Assembly: GCA_934474225.1 (NCBI GenBank) | Contig: CAKSLU010000001.1 | Span: forward strand, 1 to 64,000 | DNA from: an uncultured Eubacteriales bacterium | GTDB lineage: Bacteria; Bacillota; Clostridia; Oscillospirales; CAG-272 | Direction of reading: 5' to 3' | Length of the DNA: 64,000 nt | Shown here: piece by piece, positions 52,887 through 63,061 of the stretch | How positions within the stretch are numbered: the first letter of the stretch is position 1 | How the letters are laid out: every line of letters starts with the position of its first letter | The notes under the pieces: model-generated | The model's database searches: none | What the model saw: only the letters and a program-made list of their open reading frames with translations | What the model was told of the DNA's origin: nothing | Program-made: the position numbers and the translations under genes

Positions 52887-55094
52887 ATGTATACTGAATT
52901 CTACAAGGATCGCCCCTATATTCAAAATGAATATGAAGAAGCGGATTGGAACACTGCAAGCGGCCTTGAACCGCGCGTAATTGATCGGATGATTCGCGAT
53001 TTTGCCGCGGCAAATCCGAAAATGCCCGCGCCGCTGGTGATGGCGCACGGCTACAGACTGCTGCTGGAAAATGCACAGCTTTCGCTGAATGTGCACACCA
53101 TGTTCCCGGATAAACTGCGCCACGGCGGCGAATACAAGACGGTCGCGACGCAGAGCGTGCTGGAAACCTACAGCCGCGAGCGGTATGAGAACGCGCTGAT
53201 GCGCGGCTGCCCCGCCATCCGCTCGGAGCGGAATGTGCTGCGATTCTCCGGTGTTGCCGTGCCGGATACCGATGTATGGCACACCGTTGTGGACTGGAGT
53301 GAGGTGCTTCGCCTCGGCGCCCCCGGGCTGCTGCACCGCGCCGAAGAAGCAAAGCGCGCAAAGCAGGCGGACGGCACGCTCACGGACAGACAGTCTGTTT
53401 TTTATGATTCTGTCATTATCGCCTTTACCGCCATGCTGACCTACATGCGCCGTCTGCTTGCCGAGGCGGAGCGCGTCGGCTGCACACGCTATGCAGAAGC
53501 GCTGCAGAATTTGCTTGTCGCACCGCCAAAGACACTCTACGAAGTGCTCTGCCTGTCGCACATCATGCTGAATGCGGAGGAGCTGGGCAGAGAGCGCTGC
53601 CGCAGCTATGGCGCGGTTGACGAGCTGTATACGCCTTATTTCGTCGCCGACCTGGAGAGCGGCAGAGAGACCGAAGATTCCGTCCGTGAAATGTTCCGCT
53701 ACTTCTGGCAGAAAGTCACCGCAGAGAAGCGCTATGCCGACCAGCCGATTTGCATCGGCAAGGCATGGACATCCGACGACTGCCCGGCAGCACGCCTGAC
53801 GGTGCTGATGCTGGAGGCGTACAAGGAACTGGACATTCACAACCCGAAGATTCACATCCGCTGCAAAAAGGACATGTCCGACAAGCTGCTCGGCATACTC
53901 TGCGAAATGATTCGCGACGGCAATTCGTCGGTGGTGCTGCTGAATGACGAGACCATACTCACCGGCTATGAGCGCCTCGGCATTCCGCGCGAGATTGCAA
54001 AGGACTATATTCCGACCGGTTGCTACGAGCCGGTGATTCCGGGGCTTGAGGACGCGCGCATCTGCGCCTCCTGGATCAGCCTTGCCAAGGCGTGCGAATA
54101 TGCCATCACCGGCGGTCGCGACCTTCTGACGCATCTGTATGTCGGCATGCATACCGAGGAGCCGAAGACCTGGGATGAATTCTTAAGTACCTATTATGCA
54201 TACCTCGCCGAGCACTGCGCCATGGTCATCAACAATGTCAATGAGCAAGCACGGTTTGCCTATGCGGCAAATCCGTCGCCGTACTATTCCGGCACGATCG
54301 CGACCTGCATGGAGAGCGGCAAGGATGTGTTTGACGGCGGCATGACCTATCGCAACCAGTCCATCAAGTGCTTTGCCATTGCAACGGCGGTGGATTCGCT
54401 GCTGACGGTCAAGAAGTTTGTATTTGAGCGCCGCCGCGTGACCCTTGCGGAGCTGCGCACGATTCTGGAAAACAACTGGGCGGGCGCAGAAAACCTGCGC
54501 GCGGAGATTCTGCACGACCCCGTCAAATACGGCAACCACATTGCGGAGGCGGATGCCCTCGCGCACGACATTTACGATTTCTGCGCCGCGCAGATCGTCG
54601 GCAAACCGACCTCGACCGGCGGTGTGTTCCGCCTCGGCTGCGACTCGGTCAACATGGTTTCCGGCTACGGGATGCGGACCGGCGCAAGCGCGGACGGCCG
54701 CATGGCACGCGCGGAGTTGTCCAAGAACATGCGCCCCACCAACGGCATGGAAAAGCATGGTGTGACGGCGTTTATCCAGTCGGTCTGCGCCATTGACAAC
54801 TGCAATTTCACCGACGGCGCGCCGCTGGACTTCATCGTGCATCCTTCCGCCGTCGAGGGCGAAGCGGGGCTTGCCGCGATGAAAGCGCTGGTCCGCACCT
54901 TCTTTGCGGGCGGCGGCTTTGCCATCCAGGGTAATGTCCTCAGTCTGGATACGCTGCGTGACGCGCAGGAGCACCCGGAGAAGTATCCGAACCTGCAGGT
55001 GCGCGTCTGCGGCTGGAACGAATACTTTGTCAATATGAGAAGAGAGGTGCAGGACGATTTCATCCGCCGCAGCGAAGGCATTGAAACCGCCTGA
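52887..55094 (+). CDS. Glycyl radical enzyme (pyruvate formate-lyase superfamily), substrate unknown
   Basis: A 735-residue oxygen-sensitive radical enzyme. The active-site cysteine is C379 in DYIPTGCYEPVIPG, with E381 two residues on (the C-x-E pattern of glycyl radical dehydratases such as CutC and glycerol dehydratase). The C-terminal glycyl loop is VRVCGWNEYF, Gly709, 27 residues from the end. A single active-site Cys argues against pyruvate formate-lyase itself, which has two. The needed radical SAM activase is not adjacent. Start ATG 52887 follows GGAGG by eight bases; TTG/ATG options further up precede it. Confidence 0.88.
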   Translation: MYTEFYKDRPYIQNEYEEADWNTASGLEPRVIDRMIRDFAAANPKMPAPLVMAHGYRLLLENAQLSLNVHTMFPDKLRHGGEYKTVATQSVLETYSRERYENALMRGCPAIRSERNVLRFSGVAVPDTDVWHTVVDWSEVLRLGAPGLLHRAEEAKRAKQADGTLTDRQSVFYDSVIIAFTAMLTYMRRLLAEAERVGCTRYAEALQNLLVAPPKTLYEVLCLSHIMLNAEELGRERCRSYGAVDELYTPYFVADLESGRETEDSVREMFRYFWQKVTAEKRYADQPICIGKAWTSDDCPAARLTVLMLEAYKELDIHNPKIHIRCKKDMSDKLLGILCEMIRDGNSSVVLLNDETILTGYERLGIPREIAKDYIPTGCYEPVIPGLEDARICASWISLAKACEYAITGGRDLLTHLYVGMHTEEPKTWDEFLSTYYAYLAEHCAMVINNVNEQARFAYAANPSPYYSGTIATCMESGKDVFDGGMTYRNQSIKCFAIATAVDSLLTVKKFVFERRRVTLAELRTILENNWAGAENLRAEILHDPVKYGNHIAEADALAHDIYDFCAAQIVGKPTSTGGVFRLGCDSVNMVSGYGMRTGASADGRMARAELSKNMRPTNGMEKHGVTAFIQSVCAIDNCNFTDGAPLDFIVHPSAVEGEAGLAAMKALVRTFFAGGGFAIQGNVLSLDTLRDAQEHPEKYPNLQVRVCGWNEYFVNMRREVQDDFIRRSEGIETA

Positions 55095-55111
55095 GAAAAA
55101 AGGAGAACCAT

Positions 55112-58100
55112 ATGAACCGAAGCAGGATGCAGAAATACCGCCGCCTCTTTCCCGTGATGCTGCTTGCCTTTGCGCTCATCTTTGCGCTTGCCGTGTGCGC
55201 CGCGGAAAAGACGGTTTACCTCGGCGCGTCGGATGCGGCGGAAGGCAACGGCAGCGAGGCTGCACCGTTTGCCTCCCTTGCCAAAGCGATTGAAGCTGTG
55301 CAGAGCGGCGGCAGAATCGTTGTCACCGAGACGTATACGGTGACCGAGCGGGATGCCGTCACCGCGGATATACCTCGATTTCTTTCGCCGACGCACGAAG
55401 GGAAGATTACCATCACTTCGCTCGACGGCAAGTTGGACTATCGGCGGGGCGGGGCGTGCATCTACTTCCCGGAGACCTATATCTATGAGTGCGGCGGTGA
55501 TGTCCGCTTTGAAAATGTCACGCTGAAAAACGACGCCGCGCCCATTTACCTTGCAGGCAATTTTCACGCGCTGGAATTCGGCGAGGGCTTTGATGTCAAG
55601 AACACAAAGGGCGCTGCCAAGTACCTCTATGTCATCGGCGGCTACTATGCGCCGCGCAGCAAGGACTTTCCTGCAGACCGGGATGCACATATCACCATCG
55701 ACAACGGCAATTTCGCCCGCGTGATTGCCTTCGGCATGGGGAAGGGTGCGGGCACCTACACCTTCACCGGGACGGCGCACATCTACATCCGCGGCGGGCA
55801 TATCGACCGCATCTACGGCGGCGCAACGCTGAACCATTATGCGGGCAGCCTTGATTTGCAGGTGCGCGACGGCAGCATCGGCGACATCTATACCTCCGGC
55901 GACGCCACGCGCCGCGCGCTCGGCAATGCGACGGTCGGGCTGTACGGTGGCACGATGCGCACGCTGTATATCAACAACATGCTCGGCAGTACCGAGGTGA
56001 CGCTGGACGGCATCAAGCTGAACGGCATACAGGTGACCTTCGGCAGCGAGCAGATTCAGAATCTTGCACACGGCAAGCCGATTCGGCTGCGGTATAACTC
56101 GCTGCTTTACACGGCGGACTTCGTCGGTGCGGTGGAGGGTATCACTTCTGCCGAACGCTTCGGCGTGCTGTATGTCTCTGCCGACGGGCGCGGCGACGGC
56201 AGCCGGGAGAATCCACTCGGCAGCCTTGCCGATGCCGTCCGACAGTTGGCGGACGGCGGCGGTGACATTGTGCTTGTCGGGGATTATACGGCGGCGGATT
56301 TTACCGAGCCGACGCATGCACAGCCGATTACCTATCGCGGCGATAGCCTGCTCCTTTCGGGCACATTCACGGCGGGCGGGGATGTCACTTTCGATGCCAT
56401 CACGCTCGGCGGCAGCGGCACGCTTGCGTGCGGCGCGCATAAAGCCATGTTCACCGATGCGTGTGTGACGGACGGCACATTCGCTCTCACGGGCGATGAC
56501 CTTGCCGTGTCCGGCAGCAGTTTTACGTCGGTGCGCGGCAGTAAACTCACATGGGCGGGCGGCGCAACGAAAACCGTCACACTGTCGGACGACGCATCGC
56601 TTGTGCAAAGCGGCGGCAGAATCGCCTCGCTGACGCTGACCGGCAACAGCGCGGCTGCAGAGCTGCTCGGCGGCAGCGTGGAAACGATGATTGTCAAAGA
56701 TGTTGCGGACAGTTTTCGTCTGACTCTCGGCGGCGGCAGCATAACGGCGCTGACCGTTATGGGCTGTGGGCAAGCCGAGCTTGTGGCATTGCCTGTGGCG
56801 GACGCGGCGCTCGTCGCGCGGCTGTCGCCCGCGTTCTCGGAGGCGGCGACGCAGACGGCGGCATTTGTCCGCGACGGCGGCACCGGCAACGGTTCGTCAC
56901 CGGAGAACGCCGCGCCGACGCTGGCAGACGCTTATGCCATGCTCCCGGATGGTGGCACCATTGTATTGTGCGGCAAGGTGAGCGTGACCGAGAATACCGC
57001 CATGCCGACATCAAACAAGGCGTATACGCTGACCGGCGTGTACGGCGGCGTGGATTACCGCACCTCCGGCGCGGTGCTCTCGCTTGCCGGCAATGTCGGC
57101 TTTTACGCGCCGACTACGCTGGAAAAGCTGAACATCCGCGCGGAGAAAAGCCCGACCTGGATTTCCTTCAACGGAAGCACGGCGCGTATCGGCAAAGAGG
57201 TCGCCTGTGACCTTGCGCCGAATGCGACCACTTATCCGTCCCTTGTCGGCGGCACGCGCAGAAGCAATTTTGCAATTTCCGGCGCGAACCTGACCGTGGA
57301 GAGCGGCAGCTGGTACCAGGTGTACGGCGCAAACACTGCGGCGGCGGACTTCCCGAATCTGCAGACGACGCTGACGATTACGGGCGGCGACTTCTACAGC
57401 CGCGTCTGCGCGATGGGCGCAGGCAATCAGACCGGCGAGGGCGGCCTCACCGTGCGCGGCGGCAATTTCTACGGCGGCGTGTATGGGCTGGCGTCGCTTG
57501 CCACCGAGACCTTTGACGGCAAAATCCGCATCAACCTGGCGGGCGGCAATTTCTACGGCAAGATTCGCGTTGCCACACGGTATGAGACCACCGTGGACGG
57601 CAACTTTGATTTGACGGTTTCGGGCGGCGACTACTCGCATGTGACCGATGTGGTCGGCGGCAGCCGGTTCCGCGGCAATGTTGCCTCCACGCTGACCGCC
57701 GCAGACGATACGCTGCTCACGCAGGCGGTAAGCGGCAGTTTCACCTATCAGAACCCCATCCGCAAGACGGCTGACCCGCGTATTGCGCTGGTGGACGGCA
57801 TGTATTTCTATATGTTCACCTCCGGCTCTACGCTCAGCATGTACAAGGCGGCAAATGTCGCCGACCTTGCCTATGCGGTAGGGGAGCAGATTTTCGATGC
57901 GCGCACGGCATCTGACGCGATGGAGACGCGCACGGCATGCATCTGGCCTTCCGAACTGCAATATTTTTCCGCAGAGGAATTCGGCGCGGAAAATGCGGGC
58001 TGGTATCTGTTCTTCTCCACCTTCAGCCGGGAACTGGACGGTCTGCCGTCCACGGCAACCGACGGGCAAAGCCGCCGCAGCTATGTGCTGAAATGCACCT

Positions 58101-59236
58101 CAAACGACCTGCAGGGCACCTGGGTCAACCCGATTACCGGCGAGGTCGGCGTCCCCGCACGCTTTACGAGCGACACCGAGGACTTTGTCAACACGGTTGA
58201 CTGGTGCGCCGGAGAGTCCACGCTGCGTTACGGCGGCAAAACTTATGCGCTCTGGATTGAGCAGCGCGGGCGCGGCACGGCGGACTTTCGCCAGGTGATG
58301 TATCTCTCCGAGATGAAGAACCCCTGGACCGTGACCGGCAAGGTGCTTGAACTTGTCGCGCCGGAATACGACTGGGAGCGCGAGGGCTACGGCTATGCCG
58401 AGGCGGAGGGGAAGTGGTACCCCGCCGTTATCGAGGGGGCAACGCCGATTGTCGGCGACAACGGTGAACTGCATGTCCTTTACGCATGCAGCGGCTATTG
58501 GACGACCGGGTATAAACTTGGGCAGATGACCTATCTCGGCGGCGACCTGCTGGCGAAGGAAAACTGGAAGAAGTCGCCGCAATCTGTCTTCTCCAAAAAC
58601 GATGAAGTGTGCGGCGTCGGCGGCCCTTCGATCTTCACATCGCCAAGCGGCAAGATGCGCTGCATCCTGTATCACGGCTACCTCGGCAAAGATACGTCAA
58701 GCGGGCGCTACTGCTTCATGGAGCCGTATACCGTGGATGCGGACGGCGTGCACATCGGCAAGGACGGGCATCCGTCCCCGCTGACGACCACATTTACCGT
58801 GCCGCTGAACACCATGCCGCTCGGCGCAAAGGTTTGCGGATTTGACAACCTCGGCATGACGCGCGTCAAGCTGAAAATCGGCAGTCATACCGGCAGCGTC
58901 AACGAAGCGGAGGCGCAGCTGGACGCAGCGCCGGTCATCCGCAACAACCGCACCATGCTGCCTGCGCGCTTTGTGGCGGAATCCTTCGGTGCTGAGGTCA
59001 CCTGGGACGGCGCGACAAGCACGGCGAAGTTTGTCGCAAAAGACGGGACGGTCATATCCATCCGCATCGGTGCGGCACAGGCTGTCGTCAGCGGCAAAAC
59101 CGTCGCGCTCGACACCCCTGCCTACATTGATGCCGCAAGCGGCAGAACCTATCTGCCCGTGCGGTTCCTCGCCGAGTCGCTCGGCGCGTTTGTCGTGTGG
59201 AACGGCGAGACCTCTACGGCATATCTGATTCGATAA
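55112..59236 (+). CDS. Secreted 1374-residue beta-helix / GH43-like / stalk-domain protein
   Basis: Signal peptide LFPVMLLAFALIFALAVCA, then a right-handed beta-helix with three homologous units starting near residues 31, 352 and 582, each of the form GxGS-ENPL-SLADAV-DGGxIVL. From about 880 to 1240 a five-bladed-propeller domain resembles GH43 and keeps candidate carboxylates D888 (KTADPRIA), D1030 (NTVDWCAGE) and E1108 (AVIEGATPI). The C-terminus (about 1250-1374) is a copper-amine-oxidase-N-like domain pair (MLPARFVAESFGAEVTWDG and YLPVRFLAESLGAFVVWNG). It begins 17 bases after the glycyl radical enzyme with AAGGAG upstream. Likely a surface glycan-processing or -binding protein. Confidence 0.82.
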   Translation: MNRSRMQKYRRLFPVMLLAFALIFALAVCAAEKTVYLGASDAAEGNGSEAAPFASLAKAIEAVQSGGRIVVTETYTVTERDAVTADIPRFLSPTHEGKITITSLDGKLDYRRGGACIYFPETYIYECGGDVRFENVTLKNDAAPIYLAGNFHALEFGEGFDVKNTKGAAKYLYVIGGYYAPRSKDFPADRDAHITIDNGNFARVIAFGMGKGAGTYTFTGTAHIYIRGGHIDRIYGGATLNHYAGSLDLQVRDGSIGDIYTSGDATRRALGNATVGLYGGTMRTLYINNMLGSTEVTLDGIKLNGIQVTFGSEQIQNLAHGKPIRLRYNSLLYTADFVGAVEGITSAERFGVLYVSADGRGDGSRENPLGSLADAVRQLADGGGDIVLVGDYTAADFTEPTHAQPITYRGDSLLLSGTFTAGGDVTFDAITLGGSGTLACGAHKAMFTDACVTDGTFALTGDDLAVSGSSFTSVRGSKLTWAGGATKTVTLSDDASLVQSGGRIASLTLTGNSAAAELLGGSVETMIVKDVADSFRLTLGGGSITALTVMGCGQAELVALPVADAALVARLSPAFSEAATQTAAFVRDGGTGNGSSPENAAPTLADAYAMLPDGGTIVLCGKVSVTENTAMPTSNKAYTLTGVYGGVDYRTSGAVLSLAGNVGFYAPTTLEKLNIRAEKSPTWISFNGSTARIGKEVACDLAPNATTYPSLVGGTRRSNFAISGANLTVESGSWYQVYGANTAAADFPNLQTTLTITGGDFYSRVCAMGAGNQTGEGGLTVRGGNFYGGVYGLASLATETFDGKIRINLAGGNFYGKIRVATRYETTVDGNFDLTVSGGDYSHVTDVVGGSRFRGNVASTLTAADDTLLTQAVSGSFTYQNPIRKTADPRIALVDGMYFYMFTSGSTLSMYKAANVADLAYAVGEQIFDARTASDAMETRTACIWPSELQYFSAEEFGAENAGWYLFFSTFSRELDGLPSTATDGQSRRSYVLKCTSNDLQGTWVNPITGEVGVPARFTSDTEDFVNTVDWCAGESTLRYGGKTYALWIEQRGRGTADFRQVMYLSEMKNPWTVTGKVLELVAPEYDWEREGYGYAEAEGKWYPAVIEGATPIVGDNGELHVLYACSGYWTTGYKLGQMTYLGGDLLAKENWKKSPQSVFSKNDEVCGVGGPSIFTSPSGKMRCILYHGYLGKDTSSGRYCFMEPYTVDADGVHIGKDGHPSPLTTTFTVPLNTMPLGAKVCGFDNLGMTRVKLKIGSHTGSVNEAEAQLDAAPVIRNNRTMLPARFVAESFGAEVTWDGATSTAKFVAKDGTVISIRIGAAQAVVSGKTVALDTPAYIDAASGRTYLPVRFLAESLGAFVVWNGETSTAYLIR

Positions 59237-59239
59237 GCA

Positions 59240-59279
59240 AAAAAAAGAATTCCCTTGCATGCAAGGGAATTCTTTTTTT
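59240..59279. terminator. Bidirectional terminator between the secreted protein and pyrG
   Basis: A perfect 40-base palindrome: AAAAAAAGAATTCCCTTGCA (59240-59259) and its complement (59260-59279) ending in seven T residues. Serves both convergent genes. Confidence 0.92.
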
Positions 59280-59281
59280 CG

Positions 59282-60910
<1,629 letters not shown>

Positions 60911-60937
60911 CTATATACATTTTTATTCTTAACTCAT

Positions 60938-61522
60938 TTACTGGTCGTAGGTGCGGATGATATGCTCGGCGACCTCACGGCGGGACAGCCGTGTGTCCAT
61001 CGCCTGCTTTTCGATGTAATAATGCGCATCCTGCTCGGTCATGGAAAGGTGCTCGATCAGCAGCCACTTTGCGCGGTTGACCACGCGGATGTCCTCCATC
61101 TTTTCCTTCAGCGTGCGGTTCTGCTTTTCCATCTTGGCAAGGCGCGCATGCGTGGCGACCAGCAGTTTTATCGCGATGCAGAAGGTCTGGCGGTTTACTG
61201 GGCGCGGCAGGGTGAGCACGCCGCTGTCCTCCAGCCGATAGGCGACCTGCTCATACAACTCGCCCTTGCACAAGGCGAGCACGCCGCAGGTGCCCGCGGC
61301 ACAGTCGAGTGCAAACTCCGTGCCGAATTCGTCCGGCAGAGGCGTATTGATGATGACGATATCGTAGTCGGTGCTGAGCAGCAGCCGTTTGGCTTCGCCC
61401 GCGCTTGCCACATGCGTGACCGGATCGTATTCGCCGGACGGCAGCAGCTCCCGGATGTAGTCATACGCCTGCGTTCCGGCGGAGACGACCAGCACCCGAC
61501 AGAGCGGTTTGGGTGTCGTCAT
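60938..61522 (-). CDS. ANTAR-domain antitermination regulator with degenerate receiver
   Basis: A 194-residue AmiR/NasT-type protein. The N-terminal receiver-like domain (about 1-122) lacks the acidic pair (VLVVSAG for VLVVDD), has N59 where the phospho-Asp should be (IINTPLPD), and LPRPV for the conserved K-P. A coiled-coil linker (about 125-140) leads to the ANTAR domain (VVNRAKWLLIEHLSMTEQDA, ending VAEHIIRTYDQ), which binds paired hexaloop RNA hairpins and prevents termination. The start lies 7 bases after the glnA stop, its GGAGG inside the end of glnA, so they are one operon. Likely targets are the adjacent glutamine synthetase leaders. Confidence 0.87.
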   Translation of the reverse strand: MTTPKPLCRVLVVSAGTQAYDYIRELLPSGEYDPVTHVASAGEAKRLLLSTDYDIVIINTPLPDEFGTEFALDCAAGTCGVLALCKGELYEQVAYRLEDSGVLTLPRPVNRQTFCIAIKLLVATHARLAKMEKQNRTLKEKMEDIRVVNRAKWLLIEHLSMTEQDAHYYIEKQAMDTRLSRREVAEHIIRTYDQ

Positions 61523-61528
61523 GGCGGC

Positions 61529-62746
61529 TTACCTCCGCGCGTCGGTCAGAAACGCGGCGGCGTCCTCGCCAAGCACGCGGCGCACGAGCGCGCTGCCGCT
61601 TGCCAGCGAAACAGCCTCGGCGAGGCTGCCCGGCAGCGTGTCAAATTCGCGCGTCTCACTCTCGGGCGCGGTCAGCAGATTGAGATTGACCGCAGGCGCG
61701 GGGCACATGTCCTTTTCAATGCCGTCAAGCCCCGCCCGGATGAGCAGCGCATAGGCAAGATAAGGGTTGGCGGACGGGTCTGGCGAGCGCAGCTCAATGC
61801 GGCGGTATTCGCCCTTTGCCGCCGGAATGCGAATCAGCTGTGAGCGGTTTTCATGCGACCAGGTGACAAACTTCGGTGCTTTGCATTTGCCGAAGCGGCT
61901 GTAGGACGCCTCACTCGGATTGAGAAAGGCTGTGATGTCGCGGATGTGCGCGAGGATACCTGCCATGAAGGCGGGGGTGCGGTCGGTACCGTCGTCGCAT
62001 TTCACCGACATGTTGATGTGCAGTCCGTTGCCGCTCTCGTTTTCCAGCGGCTTCGGCGAGAAGTCGGCATACAGACCGTTTTGCGTTGCAGTTGCCTTGA
62101 CCACCGTGATGAAGTTCATCGCATCGTCGGCGGCGCGCATCGCGTCGCTGTAGCGGAAGTCAATCTCGTTTTGCCCTGGCCCCTCCTCGTGATGTGAGCT
62201 TTCGGGCTGAATGCCCATGTCCAGCAGGGTGAGGCAAATTTCGCGGCGCACATTCTCGCCCTTGTCCTCGGGCGCGACATCCATGTAGGTTGCATGGTCA
62301 AACGGAATCTTGGTCGGGTCGCCGTTTTCATCCGTTTTGAAGAGGTAAAACTCGATTTCCGCGCCGAACTGCACCGTTACGCCCGCAGCTTTCGCATCGG
62401 CAACGGCGCGGCGCAGAATGGCGCGCGTGTCGCGCGCAAACGGCGTGCCGTCCGGGTGACGGATGTCGCAGAACATGCGCACGACCTTGCCGTGCGAAGG
62501 ACGCCAGGGCAGCACATTCAGCGTGGATGGGTCGGGAAACAGCAGAAGGTCGGACTTTTCTGCACTGCCGAAGCCGCAGATGGCAGAGGCATCAAACGAA
62601 ATGCCGTCCTCAAACGCGCGGCGCAGTTCACTCGGCAGAATGGAGATGTTCTTCTGTCTGCCGTGCGTGTCGCAAAAGGCAAGGCGGATGAACTTGACAT
62701 CCTCTTCTTTCACAAAGTCGAATACCTCTTGTGCCGTGTACATCAT
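61529..62746 (-). CDS. glnA: Glutamine synthetase type I, C-terminally short
   Basis: A 405-residue GSI. The N-terminal beta-grasp (FIRLAFCDTHGRQKNISILP), the catalytic FGAEIEFYLF, SSHHEEGPGQNEIDFRYSDA, NGLHINMS and RRIELRSPDPSANPYLAYA blocks are intact, so ammonium assimilation activity is expected. It ends VRRVLGEDAAAFLTDARR, about 35-40 residues before the point where typical clostridial GSI proteins end (lacking the terminal EYRTxVxxWE..YLxxY helix), and has no adenylylation Tyr region. Promoter and terminator/antiterminator leader lie upstream; the ANTAR gene follows. Confidence 0.94.
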   Translation of the reverse strand: MMYTAQEVFDFVKEEDVKFIRLAFCDTHGRQKNISILPSELRRAFEDGISFDASAICGFGSAEKSDLLLFPDPSTLNVLPWRPSHGKVVRMFCDIRHPDGTPFARDTRAILRRAVADAKAAGVTVQFGAEIEFYLFKTDENGDPTKIPFDHATYMDVAPEDKGENVRREICLTLLDMGIQPESSHHEEGPGQNEIDFRYSDAMRAADDAMNFITVVKATATQNGLYADFSPKPLENESGNGLHINMSVKCDDGTDRTPAFMAGILAHIRDITAFLNPSEASYSRFGKCKAPKFVTWSHENRSQLIRIPAAKGEYRRIELRSPDPSANPYLAYALLIRAGLDGIEKDMCPAPAVNLNLLTAPESETREFDTLPGSLAEAVSLASGSALVRRVLGEDAAAFLTDARR

Positions 62747-62781
62747 ACCGTTTCCCTCCGCGCATTTTTATAAAAAGAGAG

Positions 62782-62835
62782 AAGGATGCCGGCTACAAGG
62801 GCAGCGCCCCAAGGTAGCAAACATCCTTGTTTACC
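62782..62835 (-). promoter_or_regulatory. glnA leader: hexaloop antiterminator versus terminator
   Basis: On the minus strand the leader begins with GGT-AAAC, loop AAGGAT, GTTT-gct-ACC (62835-62813), a hexaloop with A1 and G4 as bound by ANTAR proteins. A competing structure pairs AAGGATG (62828-62822) with CATCCTT (62788-62782) over inner GCTAC/GTAGC and GGG/CCC stems and is followed by CTCTCTTTTT, a rho-independent terminator. The two share bases and exclude each other. Confidence 0.65.
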
Positions 62836-62840
62836 TTAAA

Positions 62841-62869
62841 AGTATACAACGTACCGCCGCGCTTGTCAA
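62841..62869 (-). promoter_or_regulatory. glnA promoter
   Basis: On the minus strand TTGACA (62869-62864), 17 bases, TATACT (62846-62841), just upstream of the antiterminator leader. Confidence 0.82.
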
Positions 62870-63021
62870 TAAAAAAGTTTCAAAAAAAGACATGTTTTTT
62901 CATACGCTGCGCTGCTTGAAAAATGGCGGTTTTTCATCGTCGCTTTGCAGCGAAACGCGCGCTTTTTACCTCGCTGTATCGTGCAGATTTCACAGAGCGA
63001 AAATTTTTTTCAAAAAATGCT

Positions 63022-63050
63022 TGACAAGCCTTTTTTTCGGTGCTATAATC
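63022..63050 (+). promoter_or_regulatory. glnN promoter
   Basis: TTGACA (63022-63027), 17 bases, TATAAT (63045-63050): perfect consensus boxes, with the transcript start expected near 63057, about 157 bases before the glnN start codon. The stretch 62870-63021 between the two divergent promoters is AT-rich and shows no gene. Confidence 0.88.
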
Positions 63051-63061
63051 TCACCCATAAA

